This document shows, piece after piece, positions 34,807 through 44,581 of a stretch of 64,000 nucleotides of DNA (positions within the stretch are counted from its first letter, which is position 1; each line of letters opens with the position of its first letter). The position numbers and the translations under genes are program-made. The notes under the pieces are model-generated. The model was not told where the DNA came from. It was given only the letters and a program-made list of their open reading frames with translations, and made no database searches. Source of the stretch: Bdellovibrio sp. GT3 (lineage in GTDB: Bacteria; Bdellovibrionota; Bdellovibrionia; Bdellovibrionales; Bdellovibrionaceae); contig NZ_JBBNAD010000005.1 of NCBI RefSeq assembly GCF_037996765.1, positions 1,024,001-1,088,000 of the forward strand. The letters are read 5' to 3'.

Positions 34807-36180
34807 ATGGCAGGAATACGAATTACAGGCATGGCCTCTGGGCTACCACCAAATATCGTCGAGCAGCTGATGGATGCTGAGCGTATTCCTGTGAAGCAAA
34901 TGGAAGGAAAGAAGTCCGAGAAGGATGACAGGTTGAAACTTGTCAAAGAACTCGAAACTAAGGTGATGGATATCACCAAGAATCTTTCTGAGCTGACCAA
35001 CGTTCGCGGTTTTGCGGATAAAAAGTTTACCACAAGCGATAACACGGTCGTTGACGGTCAGCTTGATCCGAATACAGCAATGCCGGGTGAGTATAACTTG
35101 GAAGTGGTTGAGCTGGCAGAAAAGCCCGCGGCCATTTCGAATGGTTTCCCCGATAAGAATGAAACGCAAATTGGCACGGGATATATAAAATTTGAAACGC
35201 ACGAGGGGACTAAGGAAGTCTATATCACGGGCAAGAATTCCACATTGGAAGGTGTGGCAAATCAGATCAACAATGCCGACGTCGGTTTGAAGGCGCAGGT
35301 TTTGGAGGATCGCAAGGATAAGGAAAATCCTTTCAAGCTTTTGGTTTCCGGTATGGCGACGGGCGATGATAACCAGGTTGCGTTTCCAAAGATTTATCTT
35401 TTGGACGGTGATCAGGACATGTACTTCGATCAGTCCCGCGCTTCCAAGAATGCGAAAGTGAAGATCGATGGTTTTGAAATTGAGCTTCCTGATAACAAGG
35501 CAAAAGATTTGATTCCAGGCGTGGTGTTGGATCTGAAATCCGCAGCCCCAGGCAAGAAGATCAGTATGTCGGTGAAAGAGAATCTGGAAGCCATCAGCGG
35601 TAAAGTTAAGAACTTCGTTGATGCTTACAATGCGGCTTTGGGGTTTATCCAAAAGCAGAATCAGATTCAGGGCGGAGATAAAAGCGGAAATCCAAAGCTG
35701 GGCCCATTGGGCGGTGACGGACTGTTGCGCACGATCGAGAGCTCTTTGCGCTCGGCCATTCTGAATCCGGTCATGGGGGTAGAGTCTCCTATTCACCGGA
35801 TCAATGAGCTGGGAATTACGTTTAATAGAAACGGTACACTGGAGTTGAACCAGGATAAGTTCAACAAAGTATTGAATGAAAACCCGGTGGGCGTTGGCGC
35901 GTTCTTCCGTGGCGACAGTTTTAAAACTGGTTTTGTTCAGGTTATCAAACAGACGGTCACTAATTTGACCAACGGACAATATGGCGGCATCGCCAACCGT
36001 AAAAGAGGTTTGGAATCGCAGATCAAACAGATTGATCAGCGAATCGATACCAAAGAAAGACAGCTTCAAAGAAAGGAAGAGGGACTTCGCATGAAGTTTG
36101 CCAACCTGGAAACGAAGATGTCAGAGATGCAGGCCCAGCAAGCCAAGTTCGCAGCTATGGCTGCTCAGGGCGCAGGATAG
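34807..36180 (+). CDS. fliD: Flagellar filament cap FliD
   Basis: 457 residues: N-terminal FliD_N (GIRITGMASGLPPNIVEQLMDAERIPVKQME), a variable middle, and FliD_C with NAALGFIQKQNQ and a terminal coiled coil (~405-450). FliD caps the growing filament and folds flagellin at the tip. No strong FliA site was found directly upstream; an inverted CTGGTCCAG lies at 34670. The ribosome site is weak (GATTGTTTC). fliS follows after 50 bases. Confidence 0.92.
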   Translation: MAGIRITGMASGLPPNIVEQLMDAERIPVKQMEGKKSEKDDRLKLVKELETKVMDITKNLSELTNVRGFADKKFTTSDNTVVDGQLDPNTAMPGEYNLEVVELAEKPAAISNGFPDKNETQIGTGYIKFETHEGTKEVYITGKNSTLEGVANQINNADVGLKAQVLEDRKDKENPFKLLVSGMATGDDNQVAFPKIYLLDGDQDMYFDQSRASKNAKVKIDGFEIELPDNKAKDLIPGVVLDLKSAAPGKKISMSVKENLEAISGKVKNFVDAYNAALGFIQKQNQIQGGDKSGNPKLGPLGGDGLLRTIESSLRSAILNPVMGVESPIHRINELGITFNRNGTLELNQDKFNKVLNENPVGVGAFFRGDSFKTGFVQVIKQTVTNLTNGQYGGIANRKRGLESQIKQIDQRIDTKERQLQRKEEGLRMKFANLETKMSEMQAQQAKFAAMAAQGAG

Positions 36181-36230
36181 TTTTTGAAGTTAAACAGGAC
36201 GTTTACTGTTAGTTAGAGGAAGAGGAAACG

Positions 36231-36635
36231 ATGAATAAGAACGCGTATCAAAAATATAAGAATACCTCGGTTCAAAGCGCCAGCAAGGAGAAAATCCTTT
36301 TGATGCTGTATGAAGGTGCCATCAAGTTTACGAAACTTGCTGTTAAGGCCATTGAGGAAAAGAAAATCGCTGATCGCGGTCAAAACATCGGCAGAGCCTT
36401 CGATATCATCATGGAACTTAATAATACTCTTGATCATAAAGTGGGCGGGGAAATCGCTTCCCAGTTGGAACAACTTTATATGTTCATGATGGAACAATAC
36501 ACGAAAGCCAATATCAGCGGAGATGCGGCACCACTTCATGCGAACTTGAAGTTGCTGAATACTTTGTATGATGGCTGGGTTCAAGCAGTGGAAAAAATTA
36601 AAAGAGAAACAGACGACGGAAAGAAAGCGGGTTAA
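36231..36635 (+). CDS. fliS: Flagellin export chaperone FliS
   Basis: 134 residues: AYQKYKNTSVQSASKEKILLMLYEGAIKFTKLA is the FliS N-terminus, and helices follow to the basic C-terminal KIKRETDDGKKAG. FliS binds the flagellin C-terminus in the cytoplasm and prevents early polymerisation. AGAGGAAGAGG gives a strong ribosome site. Directly after fliD and before a FliT/FlgN-like gene. Confidence 0.93.
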   Translation: MNKNAYQKYKNTSVQSASKEKILLMLYEGAIKFTKLAVKAIEEKKIADRGQNIGRAFDIIMELNNTLDHKVGGEIASQLEQLYMFMMEQYTKANISGDAAPLHANLKLLNTLYDGWVQAVEKIKRETDDGKKAG

Positions 36636-36651
36636 TACCATGGAGGGTAAC

Positions 36652-37077
36652 GTGACCAGAATCATCAGCCTGTTGAACGAAAAGAATCATTACCTTGAAA
36701 AGTTTTATGCTTTGAATGAGGTAGAGCTTGTGAACTTTGCGCAAGGCTTGTTCGACAATGTGGAGCACTTTTATCAAACGCGTGAGAAAATTCTGGATGT
36801 TCTGAAGTATGTTGATTCACAAATCGACAAAGCTCATAACGAAATCAATCCTGACGCTGTAATGACTCAAGAAGATCGTAAACAGATCAAAGAAGCTCTG
36901 ATGATCAAAGATGAATATGTTAGCCGTATTATTGAGCAGGATATTCAAGTCTTGGCGTGCATCGAGATGGCAAAAAATTCCATCATTCGTGAGCTTCAGG
37001 ATGTTCGTCGCAATCGTAAGGCAATCGGCGGTTATAAATCCAAGTCGTTTGCTCAGCAATTGGATGAAGAAGCCTAG
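36652..37077 (+). CDS. FliT/FlgN-like flagellar chaperone candidate
   Basis: About 141 helical residues with no membrane segment: an N-terminal ISLLNEKNHYLEKFYALNEVE helix and a long central helix with RE near the middle (YQTREKILDVL). Length, helical content and location after fliS fit FliT or FlgN chaperones, but the similarity is weak. GTG 36652 is preferred, since GGAGGG lies 5 bases upstream; ATG 36640 would put the ribosome site inside the gene. Confidence 0.6.
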   Translation: MTRIISLLNEKNHYLEKFYALNEVELVNFAQGLFDNVEHFYQTREKILDVLKYVDSQIDKAHNEINPDAVMTQEDRKQIKEALMIKDEYVSRIIEQDIQVLACIEMAKNSIIRELQDVRRNRKAIGGYKSKSFAQQLDEEA

Positions 37078-37221
37078 ACCCGGCAATTTTTTCCCGACAA
37101 AAAGCTGACGGCAAGGACGGTCTGGGAGTCAAACTCCTGAGCTGAACTTGCCTCAACTTAAATTAAACGCACTTCAAAGTTTGGCATCTGTGTTGCTCTT
37201 CTATTTCTTCGGAGGAGATCC

Positions 37222-38274
37222 ATGCAGATGTTGGAAAATCAGATCGTTCAAAAGTCCAGTGATAATATTCAAACCGGCACTTCCGCGGAAACTAACCAGG
37301 AAAGTGCAGGCAGAGTCTATTTCGATTCTGTGCAAGCTCTTGCTGACTTTGAATCAGAAACCACAATTAAATCCCAGGAAATTTCAGATCCTCGTATATC
37401 CAAGTGTCTGCAAAATGCAGAGGTGCTGTCAAAGCACGGAGAATATCACTTGGCATTGAATCTGTTGCGTCAGGCATGCAACCTGAATTCGAAACATCCC
37501 GCAACTCTAAGTATGTTGTCCCGCAATCTTGAAAAGATCGGCAAACATGACGAGGCACTTGTTGCACTGAATGCCTGGAATAAAGTTGATTATGGGTTTG
37601 AGAGTCTGGCATTTCTGGCGCATGCCCTGTATCGCATGGGACGTGATCAACAGGCATTGGAAAAGTACTTCGAAGCTTTGTCAGTTTTGACTGAAGAAGA
37701 TGATCAACTTTTCGAGGTCTATAAAAACATCGGTAATATTTACGTTCGCCAAGGTGATTTCGATGGTGCCGAAGAGTATTACAATAAAGCTTATACTATT
37801 AATACGACGTCGGACGTGTTGCTGGTGAATTTCGGCACACTTGAAGTTCAGCGCGGTGACTTTGATAAATCCCTGTACTGCTTCCGTAAAGCGGTGGAAA
37901 TCAATCCTGACAACGATAAAGCGTGGGTTGGACTTGCAATGGTTCATCAACAATTCGGTGATACTGAGTTGGCCTGGGCGAACATTGAAGCTGCATTGGA
38001 TATCAATAAGAAAAATCGTACTGCGGTTCATTTAGCCGCTAATTGGGGTCTGCGTGACCGCCAGCTGCATAAAGCTATCGAAGCTTTGCAGGAATACCTT
38101 TCGAATGTGGAACAGGATGAGGATATGTCCTTGGTTCTGATCAATTTGCTGTGCACAGCGGGACAAATGGATCAGGCGATGCTTGAAATTGAACGAGTGT
38201 TGCTGTGGAACCCCGATCACACCGAAGTTAGAAATCTTAAAAAGAAAATCACACCTACAGTAAAGGCAGCTTAA
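37222..38274 (+). CDS. TPR-repeat protein
   Basis: 350 residues with about seven tetratricopeptide repeats from residue ~55 on (for example GNIYVRQGDFDGAEEYYNKAYTI and GDFDKSLYCFRKAVEINPDNDKAW). No signal peptide. GGAGGAGA precedes the ATG. The next gene begins 2 bases after its stop. TPR proteins are common beside flagellin-modifying glycosyltransferases, where they can serve as scaffold or substrate-binding part; here that is inferred from position. Confidence 0.82.
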   Translation: MQMLENQIVQKSSDNIQTGTSAETNQESAGRVYFDSVQALADFESETTIKSQEISDPRISKCLQNAEVLSKHGEYHLALNLLRQACNLNSKHPATLSMLSRNLEKIGKHDEALVALNAWNKVDYGFESLAFLAHALYRMGRDQQALEKYFEALSVLTEEDDQLFEVYKNIGNIYVRQGDFDGAEEYYNKAYTINTTSDVLLVNFGTLEVQRGDFDKSLYCFRKAVEINPDNDKAWVGLAMVHQQFGDTELAWANIEAALDINKKNRTAVHLAANWGLRDRQLHKAIEALQEYLSNVEQDEDMSLVLINLLCTAGQMDQAMLEIERVLLWNPDHTEVRNLKKKITPTVKAA

Positions 38275-38276
38275 TC

Positions 38277-38891
38277 ATGTCCATGATCACTTTCTCTGAA
38301 AATCAGGAATCTTCCCTTATCGCTTTTGAAGCTGGCGTTCCGTTGGCAGCAGTAAACTCGCCACGCGAGGAAGCTTTAAAATGGACGTATTCTTTGGGGC
38401 CGATTCCATCGTCACATGTGGTGATCGTCGGACTTGGTTCGGGATTCCATGTTGAAGCTCTTGCTGACATGGACACGAATGTTCAAATCACTATCGTTGA
38501 TTCCCGTGACTCCCTGGTGCCGGTTTTCAGATCCCAATTTCCGGAATTGGCGGAGCGAGTGGAAATCGTGATCGCCGACAGCGTTCAGGATCTGATGAAG
38601 AATGATATCTACGCAGACGTCGTGGCTAATCGCGCATACGTGGTTTCTTTCCGCGAATCGTGGGGCGAACAAATGAATTTGTATGCGGAATTTTTCGGTC
38701 ATTTGACGGGTCGTACTGTTGAGGCGGTTAAGTACCATCTTCAGGATCTGGAAATGAACATGAAGTCTTTGTACTTCCAAAACAATAACAGCCTTCTTTC
38801 AATCAAGGATATTCTTCCGGTGGTTGAGGCATCCCAAGTGGCAGAGGAAAAAAAACAAATCTTCCGCATGCTGGGTGAATTGGTTAAATAG
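38277..38891 (+). CDS. Rossmann-fold protein resembling the N-terminal half of Maf motility factors
   Basis: 204 residues. Residues ~45-130 form a Rossmann-type nucleotide- or SAM-binding part, HVVIVGLGSGFHVEAL then ITIVDSRDSL, similar to the G-x-G-L-G-Y-H-x-x-A region of DUF115/Maf motility accessory factors. It lacks the rest of Maf. A SAM-dependent methyltransferase is the main alternative. It fits a flagellin-modification role because of its neighbours. The next gene starts immediately after its stop. Confidence 0.6.
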   Translation: MSMITFSENQESSLIAFEAGVPLAAVNSPREEALKWTYSLGPIPSSHVVIVGLGSGFHVEALADMDTNVQITIVDSRDSLVPVFRSQFPELAERVEIVIADSVQDLMKNDIYADVVANRAYVVSFRESWGEQMNLYAEFFGHLTGRTVEAVKYHLQDLEMNMKSLYFQNNNSLLSIKDILPVVEASQVAEEKKQIFRMLGELVK

Positions 38892-40466
38892 ATGAAGATA
38901 TTGGTCGTCTCTTTATTGCGTCTGGGGGACGTCATCCAGCAACAGCCTCTTTTGAAGGCTTTGCGTAATGAGAATCCTCAGGCAGAAATACATTTGTTGC
39001 TGAATCGCCAGTTCTCTCAGGTGGAGAACTTGTTGGGCGATTTGGTCGACAAGTACTTCTATTTCGATCGGGAATCCTTGCAAAAGGGTCTTGGAGAGGC
39101 GTCCTATAATATTTTGTGGTCACATCATCAGCTGGAGTCTTTGGTTGAGGAATTGAATCATGAAAATTATCAAAAAGTTTATAATTTTACCCATAACAAG
39201 TTGAGCGCCTATTTGCTGGGTGCAATTCAGTCACCAGTGAAGCTGGGGCTGTTTCATGGTGAAGGACGCTTTCAGGGGTTGAATAGTCCATGGTTGCGTT
39301 ACTTCAATGAGCGATTTTCAGGTACCCAGCCTTCATTGTTTCACTATGTGGAATTGTTGGGGAACTCCTTCGGTCTGCCGGTGGAGAGAACAACAACTGA
39401 CACTTCTGGAAAAAGCAAAAAGATCCTGTTTCAGTGTCTGACCAGTAACGAAAAGAAGAATTGGTCTTTGAAGCGCTTTAAGGAACTCAAAGAGACAATC
39501 GAAAGCTCATTGGTTGACTATAAGGTGCAGATCCTTTGCGCTCCATTTGAAAAAGAAGCATTGCTGAAACACTTTTCAGATTCAGATTTGCTGGTATGTG
39601 ATCTTAATTTGGCGCAGTCCGCTTTACGCGAGAGCTGTCTTTTGGTTACTGGCGATACCAGTATTAAACATCTTGCAGCTCAGAGTGGTGTTCCGATCAT
39701 TGAATTGGTTATGGGCAGCAGCGATTGGACCAAGACCGCTGCTTTTTCAAAGAATTCCGAAATTATCACGGCGCAAGTGGCTTGTGCGCCTTGCTCTCAC
39801 TCTCAAGCTTGTTCGCAAAAATCACAGATTTGTGCCGAGCAAATTTCAGTGGAGCAGGTCTTTGCAGCAGTTTGGGACCGTCTAAGTAAGAAATCTCAGC
39901 AAGCAGGCGTCACTTTGCGTGATGTTGAGAGAGTAGCATGGACAATGCAGCTGAATGAGGTGGCGACTGCGGAAGTGATTCCATACGCCAATGCTGCATT
40001 AAGATTTACGGAGGAATACTCCAAAGATTCTGTTCGCCGTATTCTGGCGTCTTGCCGGGAAACACAACAACGGAATGAATCCTGGATGGCCCGTCTGGAA
40101 AAGGCATTTCCAACCTGGAGTTCCCTGGCTGGAAAGTCGCAACTGAAAAGTCAGGATATCGGGGAGTTTATTCTGGTAGCCCAGGAAATTGTAAAATCAA
40201 AACAAGACACGGCTGGGTACTTCCAGTTCGTTGTGGACACTCTTATGGCCCGTTTTTCGAGCACGTTGCAATTTCATGAAAAAATGCAGGGTGCGCTTGC
40301 AGAGGTCCGTGGACTTGTACAAGCACGAGGTCAGTTCATTCATTCATTAGAAATAGTTCTCAAGGAAGGGGCCTATTATGCAGCAGGAATTGGACAATTA
40401 TCTATCGACGGCTTTGAAGAAGTTGGAAGAAGCGTATCGCGAGATCGTGAAGACGCAGCCATATAA
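38892..40466 (+). CDS. Family-9 glycosyltransferase (heptosyltransferase-like) with C-terminal extension
   Basis: 524 residues. The first ~340 are GT9 of the WaaF/WaaC kind: MKILVVSLLRLGDVIQQQPLL, then LLVTGDTSIKHLAAQSGVPIIELVMG, and the Cys cluster CAPCSHSQACSQKSQIC. The last ~180 residues are helical and not part of the family. Such enzymes transfer ADP-heptose to LPS core; in a flagellar operon the acceptor could be flagellin or a sheath LPS. The 3' end overlaps a small gene at 40378. Confidence 0.85.
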   Translation: MKILVVSLLRLGDVIQQQPLLKALRNENPQAEIHLLLNRQFSQVENLLGDLVDKYFYFDRESLQKGLGEASYNILWSHHQLESLVEELNHENYQKVYNFTHNKLSAYLLGAIQSPVKLGLFHGEGRFQGLNSPWLRYFNERFSGTQPSLFHYVELLGNSFGLPVERTTTDTSGKSKKILFQCLTSNEKKNWSLKRFKELKETIESSLVDYKVQILCAPFEKEALLKHFSDSDLLVCDLNLAQSALRESCLLVTGDTSIKHLAAQSGVPIIELVMGSSDWTKTAAFSKNSEIITAQVACAPCSHSQACSQKSQICAEQISVEQVFAAVWDRLSKKSQQAGVTLRDVERVAWTMQLNEVATAEVIPYANAALRFTEEYSKDSVRRILASCRETQQRNESWMARLEKAFPTWSSLAGKSQLKSQDIGEFILVAQEIVKSKQDTAGYFQFVVDTLMARFSSTLQFHEKMQGALAEVRGLVQARGQFIHSLEIVLKEGAYYAAGIGQLSIDGFEEVGRSVSRDREDAAI

Positions 40467-40551
40467 TCAGGAAGCTGAAACCGTAAAACTTGTTGCTGAA
40501 CTGGCAAAGGAACAAATTAAAGATGAAAATTCTAATTCTGCAACTCGCTAG
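40378..40551 (+). CDS. Overlapped small gene, 57 residues
   Basis: An open frame of 57 codons starting ATG 40378, with AAGGAAGGGG 7 bases before it, one of the best ribosome sites in the block. The product is a charged helix (MQQELDNYLSTALKKLEEAY, then EIVKTQPYNQEAETVKLVAE). It overlaps the end of the first GT9 gene by 89 bases and the start of the second by 29, in a different frame from both. Its stop lies inside the next gene. It may also act in coupling translation of the second glycosyltransferase, whose own ribosome site is weak. Family unknown. Confidence 0.55.
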   Translation: MQQELDNYLSTALKKLEEAYREIVKTQPYNQEAETVKLVAELAKEQIKDENSNSATR

Positions 40552-41983
40552 ACTTGGCGATATCTATATTTCTTGGCCTGCGATTCGTGCGGTTCGCCGT
40601 ATGTATCCCGATGCAGAGATTCACTTCCTGACGCGTCCTCGTTTTGAGGGGGCTGTTGAAGGTTTGACTGCCATTGATCGCCATCTGACTTTGCCAAGTG
40701 GTCATATTCTTGAACCCTTGGTGCAGGAAAATGCAAATACTGAAGAATCCCTGAATCGCATGGAAGAGTTTGTTGAGACCGTGCGGGCCGAAAACTATGA
40801 TCAGATCATCAATCTGACATTTTCCCCGTTTTCGAGCTATTTGACCCATGCTTTGACGATGCCACATACGTCAGTATTGGGATACACACGCTTCAGAGAC
40901 GGATTCTTCTGCGCAGCCGATGAGGTCAGTTCTTACTTTTATGCTCAAGTGGGCGTGAACAAGCCAAACCGTGTGCACATTGCCGATATCTTCGCTTCGA
41001 TGATTGGTACTGAGTATGTGGAGCAGGATTGGGAAGCGCCACAATTGCCAGATGTGAAGATCGATCTTCCAAATTTGTTTTTGACAGTCCACGTGGGAGC
41101 AAGTGAAGCGCACAAAGCATTGAATGCTGAAGCGTGGGGACGTGCGCTGGATTATTTCAGTCGTCGCTATCAAGGTATGCCCATTGTTTTGATCGGCGCA
41201 CCAAATGAGATCGAGATTGCCGGTGAAATTGTTCAGAAGGCACCAAACGCCAACATCGTAAATCTTGTTGGTCGTACGAAAATGCACGAGTTGTTTGCAG
41301 TGCTGAAGCGCTCTGAGTTGTTGATTGGCTGTGACAGTGCACCTATTCACATGGCTTCGTTGACCGATACCCCAACTCTGAATATCAGCGTTGGAAATGT
41401 AAACTTCTGGGAGACGGGTCCCAAGGCAACATTGGGTCTTATTTACCGAATTGAAGAAGGTCAGGATATCGTGCCTGAACGCATCGGGGAAATAGTTGCG
41501 CAGCTTCTGGAAGGCAGCGCGGATCCGGAGCTTATCATGCGTACGCCGGGCCTTGCGAGTTATTCCAAAGTTGAATCGGATCAACAGGAATTCCGCTGGA
41601 AGCTGGTTCAGGCGATTTATCTGGGCGGTGAATTCCCAGTGGCTGATCGTATTGAAATTATTGAAGGTTCGATGAAACTGGATGAAATCAATGACTTCAT
41701 GATGAGCCAATTTGCCTTGATTCCGGAAAAGGGTGTGGATGCCATTGCGCCGTTTATTGACGGTGGCGAAGATGTGATCAAATCAATTAGCCGAATTGTT
41801 CCTGAATTGCGTCCTATGATTGATTGGTATCATGCGGAGAAGATCCGCGTGGCACCAGGCACGCAAGAGGAAATTATTGCAGCAACTTTGAGTGTTCATG
41901 AGCGTTTTAAACGCCATCTTCGTGTTTATGTTCCTCAGGATGAAAAAATCACGACAGTGGAGGCTGAAGATGGAACGCTTTAA
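40523..41983 (+). CDS. Second family-9 glycosyltransferase
   Basis: 486 residues from ATG 40523. GT9 features: MKILILQLARLGDIYISWPAI, FLTVHVGASEAHKALNAEAW and LLIGCDSAPIHMASL. It lacks the Cys cluster of the first enzyme and has a C-terminal helical extension of about 140 residues. Like its neighbour it probably moves a heptose-type sugar. The upstream GGAAC is a weak ribosome site. It overlaps the small gene at 40378 and the next gene by 14 bases. Confidence 0.83.
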   Translation: MKILILQLARLGDIYISWPAIRAVRRMYPDAEIHFLTRPRFEGAVEGLTAIDRHLTLPSGHILEPLVQENANTEESLNRMEEFVETVRAENYDQIINLTFSPFSSYLTHALTMPHTSVLGYTRFRDGFFCAADEVSSYFYAQVGVNKPNRVHIADIFASMIGTEYVEQDWEAPQLPDVKIDLPNLFLTVHVGASEAHKALNAEAWGRALDYFSRRYQGMPIVLIGAPNEIEIAGEIVQKAPNANIVNLVGRTKMHELFAVLKRSELLIGCDSAPIHMASLTDTPTLNISVGNVNFWETGPKATLGLIYRIEEGQDIVPERIGEIVAQLLEGSADPELIMRTPGLASYSKVESDQQEFRWKLVQAIYLGGEFPVADRIEIIEGSMKLDEINDFMMSQFALIPEKGVDAIAPFIDGGEDVIKSISRIVPELRPMIDWYHAEKIRVAPGTQEEIIAATLSVHERFKRHLRVYVPQDEKITTVEAEDGTL

Positions 41984-42650
41984 AGTAACGGGTGAAGAGC
42001 TTCGCAATTTCTATCAAACCGACACAGTTCTTTCGCGTGTATTTGACGATATTGAAAATGACCTGCGTGAAACGAATGAGGTGGTCTGCCGATTCATCTT
42101 GAACGGAATGGAAATCAAGGAGACCGACGAAGCACGCTTTGGCACAGTTTCCCTGAGCGAAGTGGAAACACTCGAGTACATGACAGAAAATAGCAACGAT
42201 CTGGTGTTGGATGTTTTGCAGGCTTGGATTGCCGCTTTGCCGGAGCTTCAGCAGAAGACGGAAAGTCTTTCCAAGAGAATGCGTACCCAGGGTTTCAGTG
42301 GTTTGCTAAAGCCGATTCACGATCTGGTTCAAAACTGCGAGTTCCTGATTGATTCGGTGATGTCATTGAAGATATTGGCGGGGGATCGGTACCTGGTTAG
42401 CAGTCCAGTTGATTGGGTCAAGGCGGAGCAAAATAGTAAAACGACGGTTGTTGAAGCGCTTCGTGCTCTGGAAAATAAGGATTTTGTTCTTTTAGCAGAT
42501 GTCCTAGAGTATGATTTAAACAATGTTCTGCAGATGTGGACTGAACACTTGCAGCACTTGGAGAAGGCGTTCAATGGGGACAGCAGCGGAACTTATCAAT
42601 CCGAACAAAATAGATCCAATTTTATGGGTCGGAAGCGTATCGCCAATTAG
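41970..42650 (+). CDS. Helical cytoplasmic protein, unknown
   Basis: 226 residues starting MERFKVTGEELRNFYQTD, with GGAGGCTGAAG upstream. Entirely helical, acidic, no membrane segment or signal. It overlaps the GT9 gene in front and the kinase behind (42574-42650), so all three are coupled. No family recognised; it might be a chaperone or regulator of the block. Confidence 0.7.
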   Translation: MERFKVTGEELRNFYQTDTVLSRVFDDIENDLRETNEVVCRFILNGMEIKETDEARFGTVSLSEVETLEYMTENSNDLVLDVLQAWIAALPELQQKTESLSKRMRTQGFSGLLKPIHDLVQNCEFLIDSVMSLKILAGDRYLVSSPVDWVKAEQNSKTTVVEALRALENKDFVLLADVLEYDLNNVLQMWTEHLQHLEKAFNGDSSGTYQSEQNRSNFMGRKRIAN

Positions 42651-44571
42651 GCTGCCTCATTACTTTCCGTTTCAAAAGCGGGAAGTTGAGATTGTTTTGC
42701 GGGCTTCGTTCGACGAGGCCCGTTCGCTTTTGCATTCTCAGAAGTTTTCCTCGATCTTGGTCCAGGACGATGGCACGAATGAGGCTTTCGAACTATTGAT
42801 TCAGGCTCGTCACTTGCAGCCGATCGCCCCAAGATTTTTTATATCCAATGATCTTAGTGAAGAAAAAGTGCGTCAGGGAATCAACAAAGCCCAGGTGTAT
42901 CGTTTTATCCGCTGGCCATTGCCAGAGCGTGAAATCTGGCAGCAGTTGGAGGACGCTCTTGAGAAGCACTCCACTTTTTTGTCGCGGTCCCTTCTGTTAA
43001 GGGAGTCCTCTTCCCAAAATAAAGAACTGGAAGCTCTGACTCACTCCCTGGAAGGCCTCGTCGATGAGCGAACCCAGGGTATTGAGATGTCGCACAAGGA
43101 AGAAAGCGACAAGCTGAACCGCGAGCGCAATTTGGTTCGTTTGATTAAGGATTTGGCGAATCAAAATTCATTTGAGGACGTGTTGGGGATTATCCGCAAG
43201 GAACTGCGCAAGTTCCATAAAATCGGTGATCCCATTCTGGTGTATCGCACGGATAACACCAAAACTCATTTTATCAGCTTTCAACTGGGAGCGATGACAC
43301 AGTCAGAATCATCAATTGATTTTGAGTTCCCAAAAAATGCACAGGTGCCTTCGTCTGATCTGATTCGTCAGTTGGCGAATCATTTTGGACGCCCATTTGC
43401 AAAAACCTATGTTGTCCCACTGGAACTGCGTTTAACCAATCACCTGTTGGGCGAAAACAGTGAAGCGATTCTTTGTATCGAGAACTCCCTGAACGAAAAA
43501 GAAATGCCTCCTTTTGTGGAATTCATTTCAGATCGCATGCGTCCCCTTGGAATGACCTTGGATCGCGTTCTTTTGGAAAGTCAGCTTTCTGCGTTTTCGT
43601 ATCGTTGGGAAAAGACCTTTGATGGCATGAGGGATCCAATTGCGATTATGGACGTGGACTACAACGTTATCCGCGCCAATCGAAAATTTTCAGACAGATT
43701 CCCAGATAAAAAAATGGCTGGTGAAGCCTCGCCAGCGGCGCAGGCTTTGGCAGATGGTCAGCCTCATGTCGGACAAATTCAAGCAGACGGACGGGTGTAT
43801 CAGGTGCACAGCTATCCGGTTGTTTTGGATAATGGCGGTAAAGCGACCAATGTTGTGAATCAGTATGTGGATATCACACAGTCCCGCGAGCTGTATCTGC
43901 GCATGCTGCAGAATGAAAAAATGGGTGCCATTGGAATGTTGGCTGGCAATATTGCCCACGAGTTGAATAACCCGCTGACCGGTCTGCGCTCGTTGACTCA
44001 GGTTTTATTGCAAGAGGCAGAGAAGAACACAAACTTGTACTCCGATCTGGTTGAAATTGAAAAAGCGGCGGCTAGATCGCAACGAATCATTAAAAATCTT
44101 CTGGATTTCTCCAAAGGAGAGGATCAGCCGGCCGAAGACATTACTGTTGATGAAATTGTAGAGAGAACGTTGCCGATGCTGAAATCGGCTTTGCGCACTC
44201 ATAGACTGGAAGTCACTTTGCACAGCATTGAAAAAACTGTGCACGTTGAGCCACACCTTATTCAACAGGTGGTGTTTAATCTGATTAATAATGCGTGTCA
44301 GGCGATGAAAGACCCAGGGCGACTTAGAATCAATTCGTTCCACTTCGGAAACCAGGTGGTTTTGGAGATTGAAGACAGTGGCCCGGGCGTTCCTGAAGAG
44401 ATTCAAAGACGTATATTTGAGCCTTTCTTCACGACAAAAAAAGAGGGACACGGAACGGGTCTTGGGTTAAGTATGTCTAAGTCCGTCATTGAGAAATTTG
44501 GTGGCAGTATCACGTATCAAACGGCGCAACCGCAGGGAGCCCGTTTTGTGATTACCTTGCCTTGTAAGTAA
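42574..44571 (+). CDS. Histidine kinase with N-terminal pseudo-receiver
   Basis: 665 residues: a receiver-like domain (~15-130) without a normal phospho-acceptor Asp motif, a coiled coil (~140-200), a GAF-like part (~205-350), PAS (~360-470), HisKA in NIAHELNNPLTGLRSL, and HATPase (NLINNACQAMKD, DSGPGVPEE, GTGLGLSMS). The His-E-L-N-N-P motif is of the NtrB kind. Soluble. ATG 42574 has GGAGAAGG ahead. Followed after 10 bases by a lone receiver, its likely partner. Confidence 0.88.
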   Translation: MGTAAELINPNKIDPILWVGSVSPIRLPHYFPFQKREVEIVLRASFDEARSLLHSQKFSSILVQDDGTNEAFELLIQARHLQPIAPRFFISNDLSEEKVRQGINKAQVYRFIRWPLPEREIWQQLEDALEKHSTFLSRSLLLRESSSQNKELEALTHSLEGLVDERTQGIEMSHKEESDKLNRERNLVRLIKDLANQNSFEDVLGIIRKELRKFHKIGDPILVYRTDNTKTHFISFQLGAMTQSESSIDFEFPKNAQVPSSDLIRQLANHFGRPFAKTYVVPLELRLTNHLLGENSEAILCIENSLNEKEMPPFVEFISDRMRPLGMTLDRVLLESQLSAFSYRWEKTFDGMRDPIAIMDVDYNVIRANRKFSDRFPDKKMAGEASPAAQALADGQPHVGQIQADGRVYQVHSYPVVLDNGGKATNVVNQYVDITQSRELYLRMLQNEKMGAIGMLAGNIAHELNNPLTGLRSLTQVLLQEAEKNTNLYSDLVEIEKAAARSQRIIKNLLDFSKGEDQPAEDITVDEIVERTLPMLKSALRTHRLEVTLHSIEKTVHVEPHLIQQVVFNLINNACQAMKDPGRLRINSFHFGNQVVLEIEDSGPGVPEEIQRRIFEPFFTTKKEGHGTGLGLSMSKSVIEKFGGSITYQTAQPQGARFVITLPCK

Positions 44572-44581
44572 GGATTCTTTT

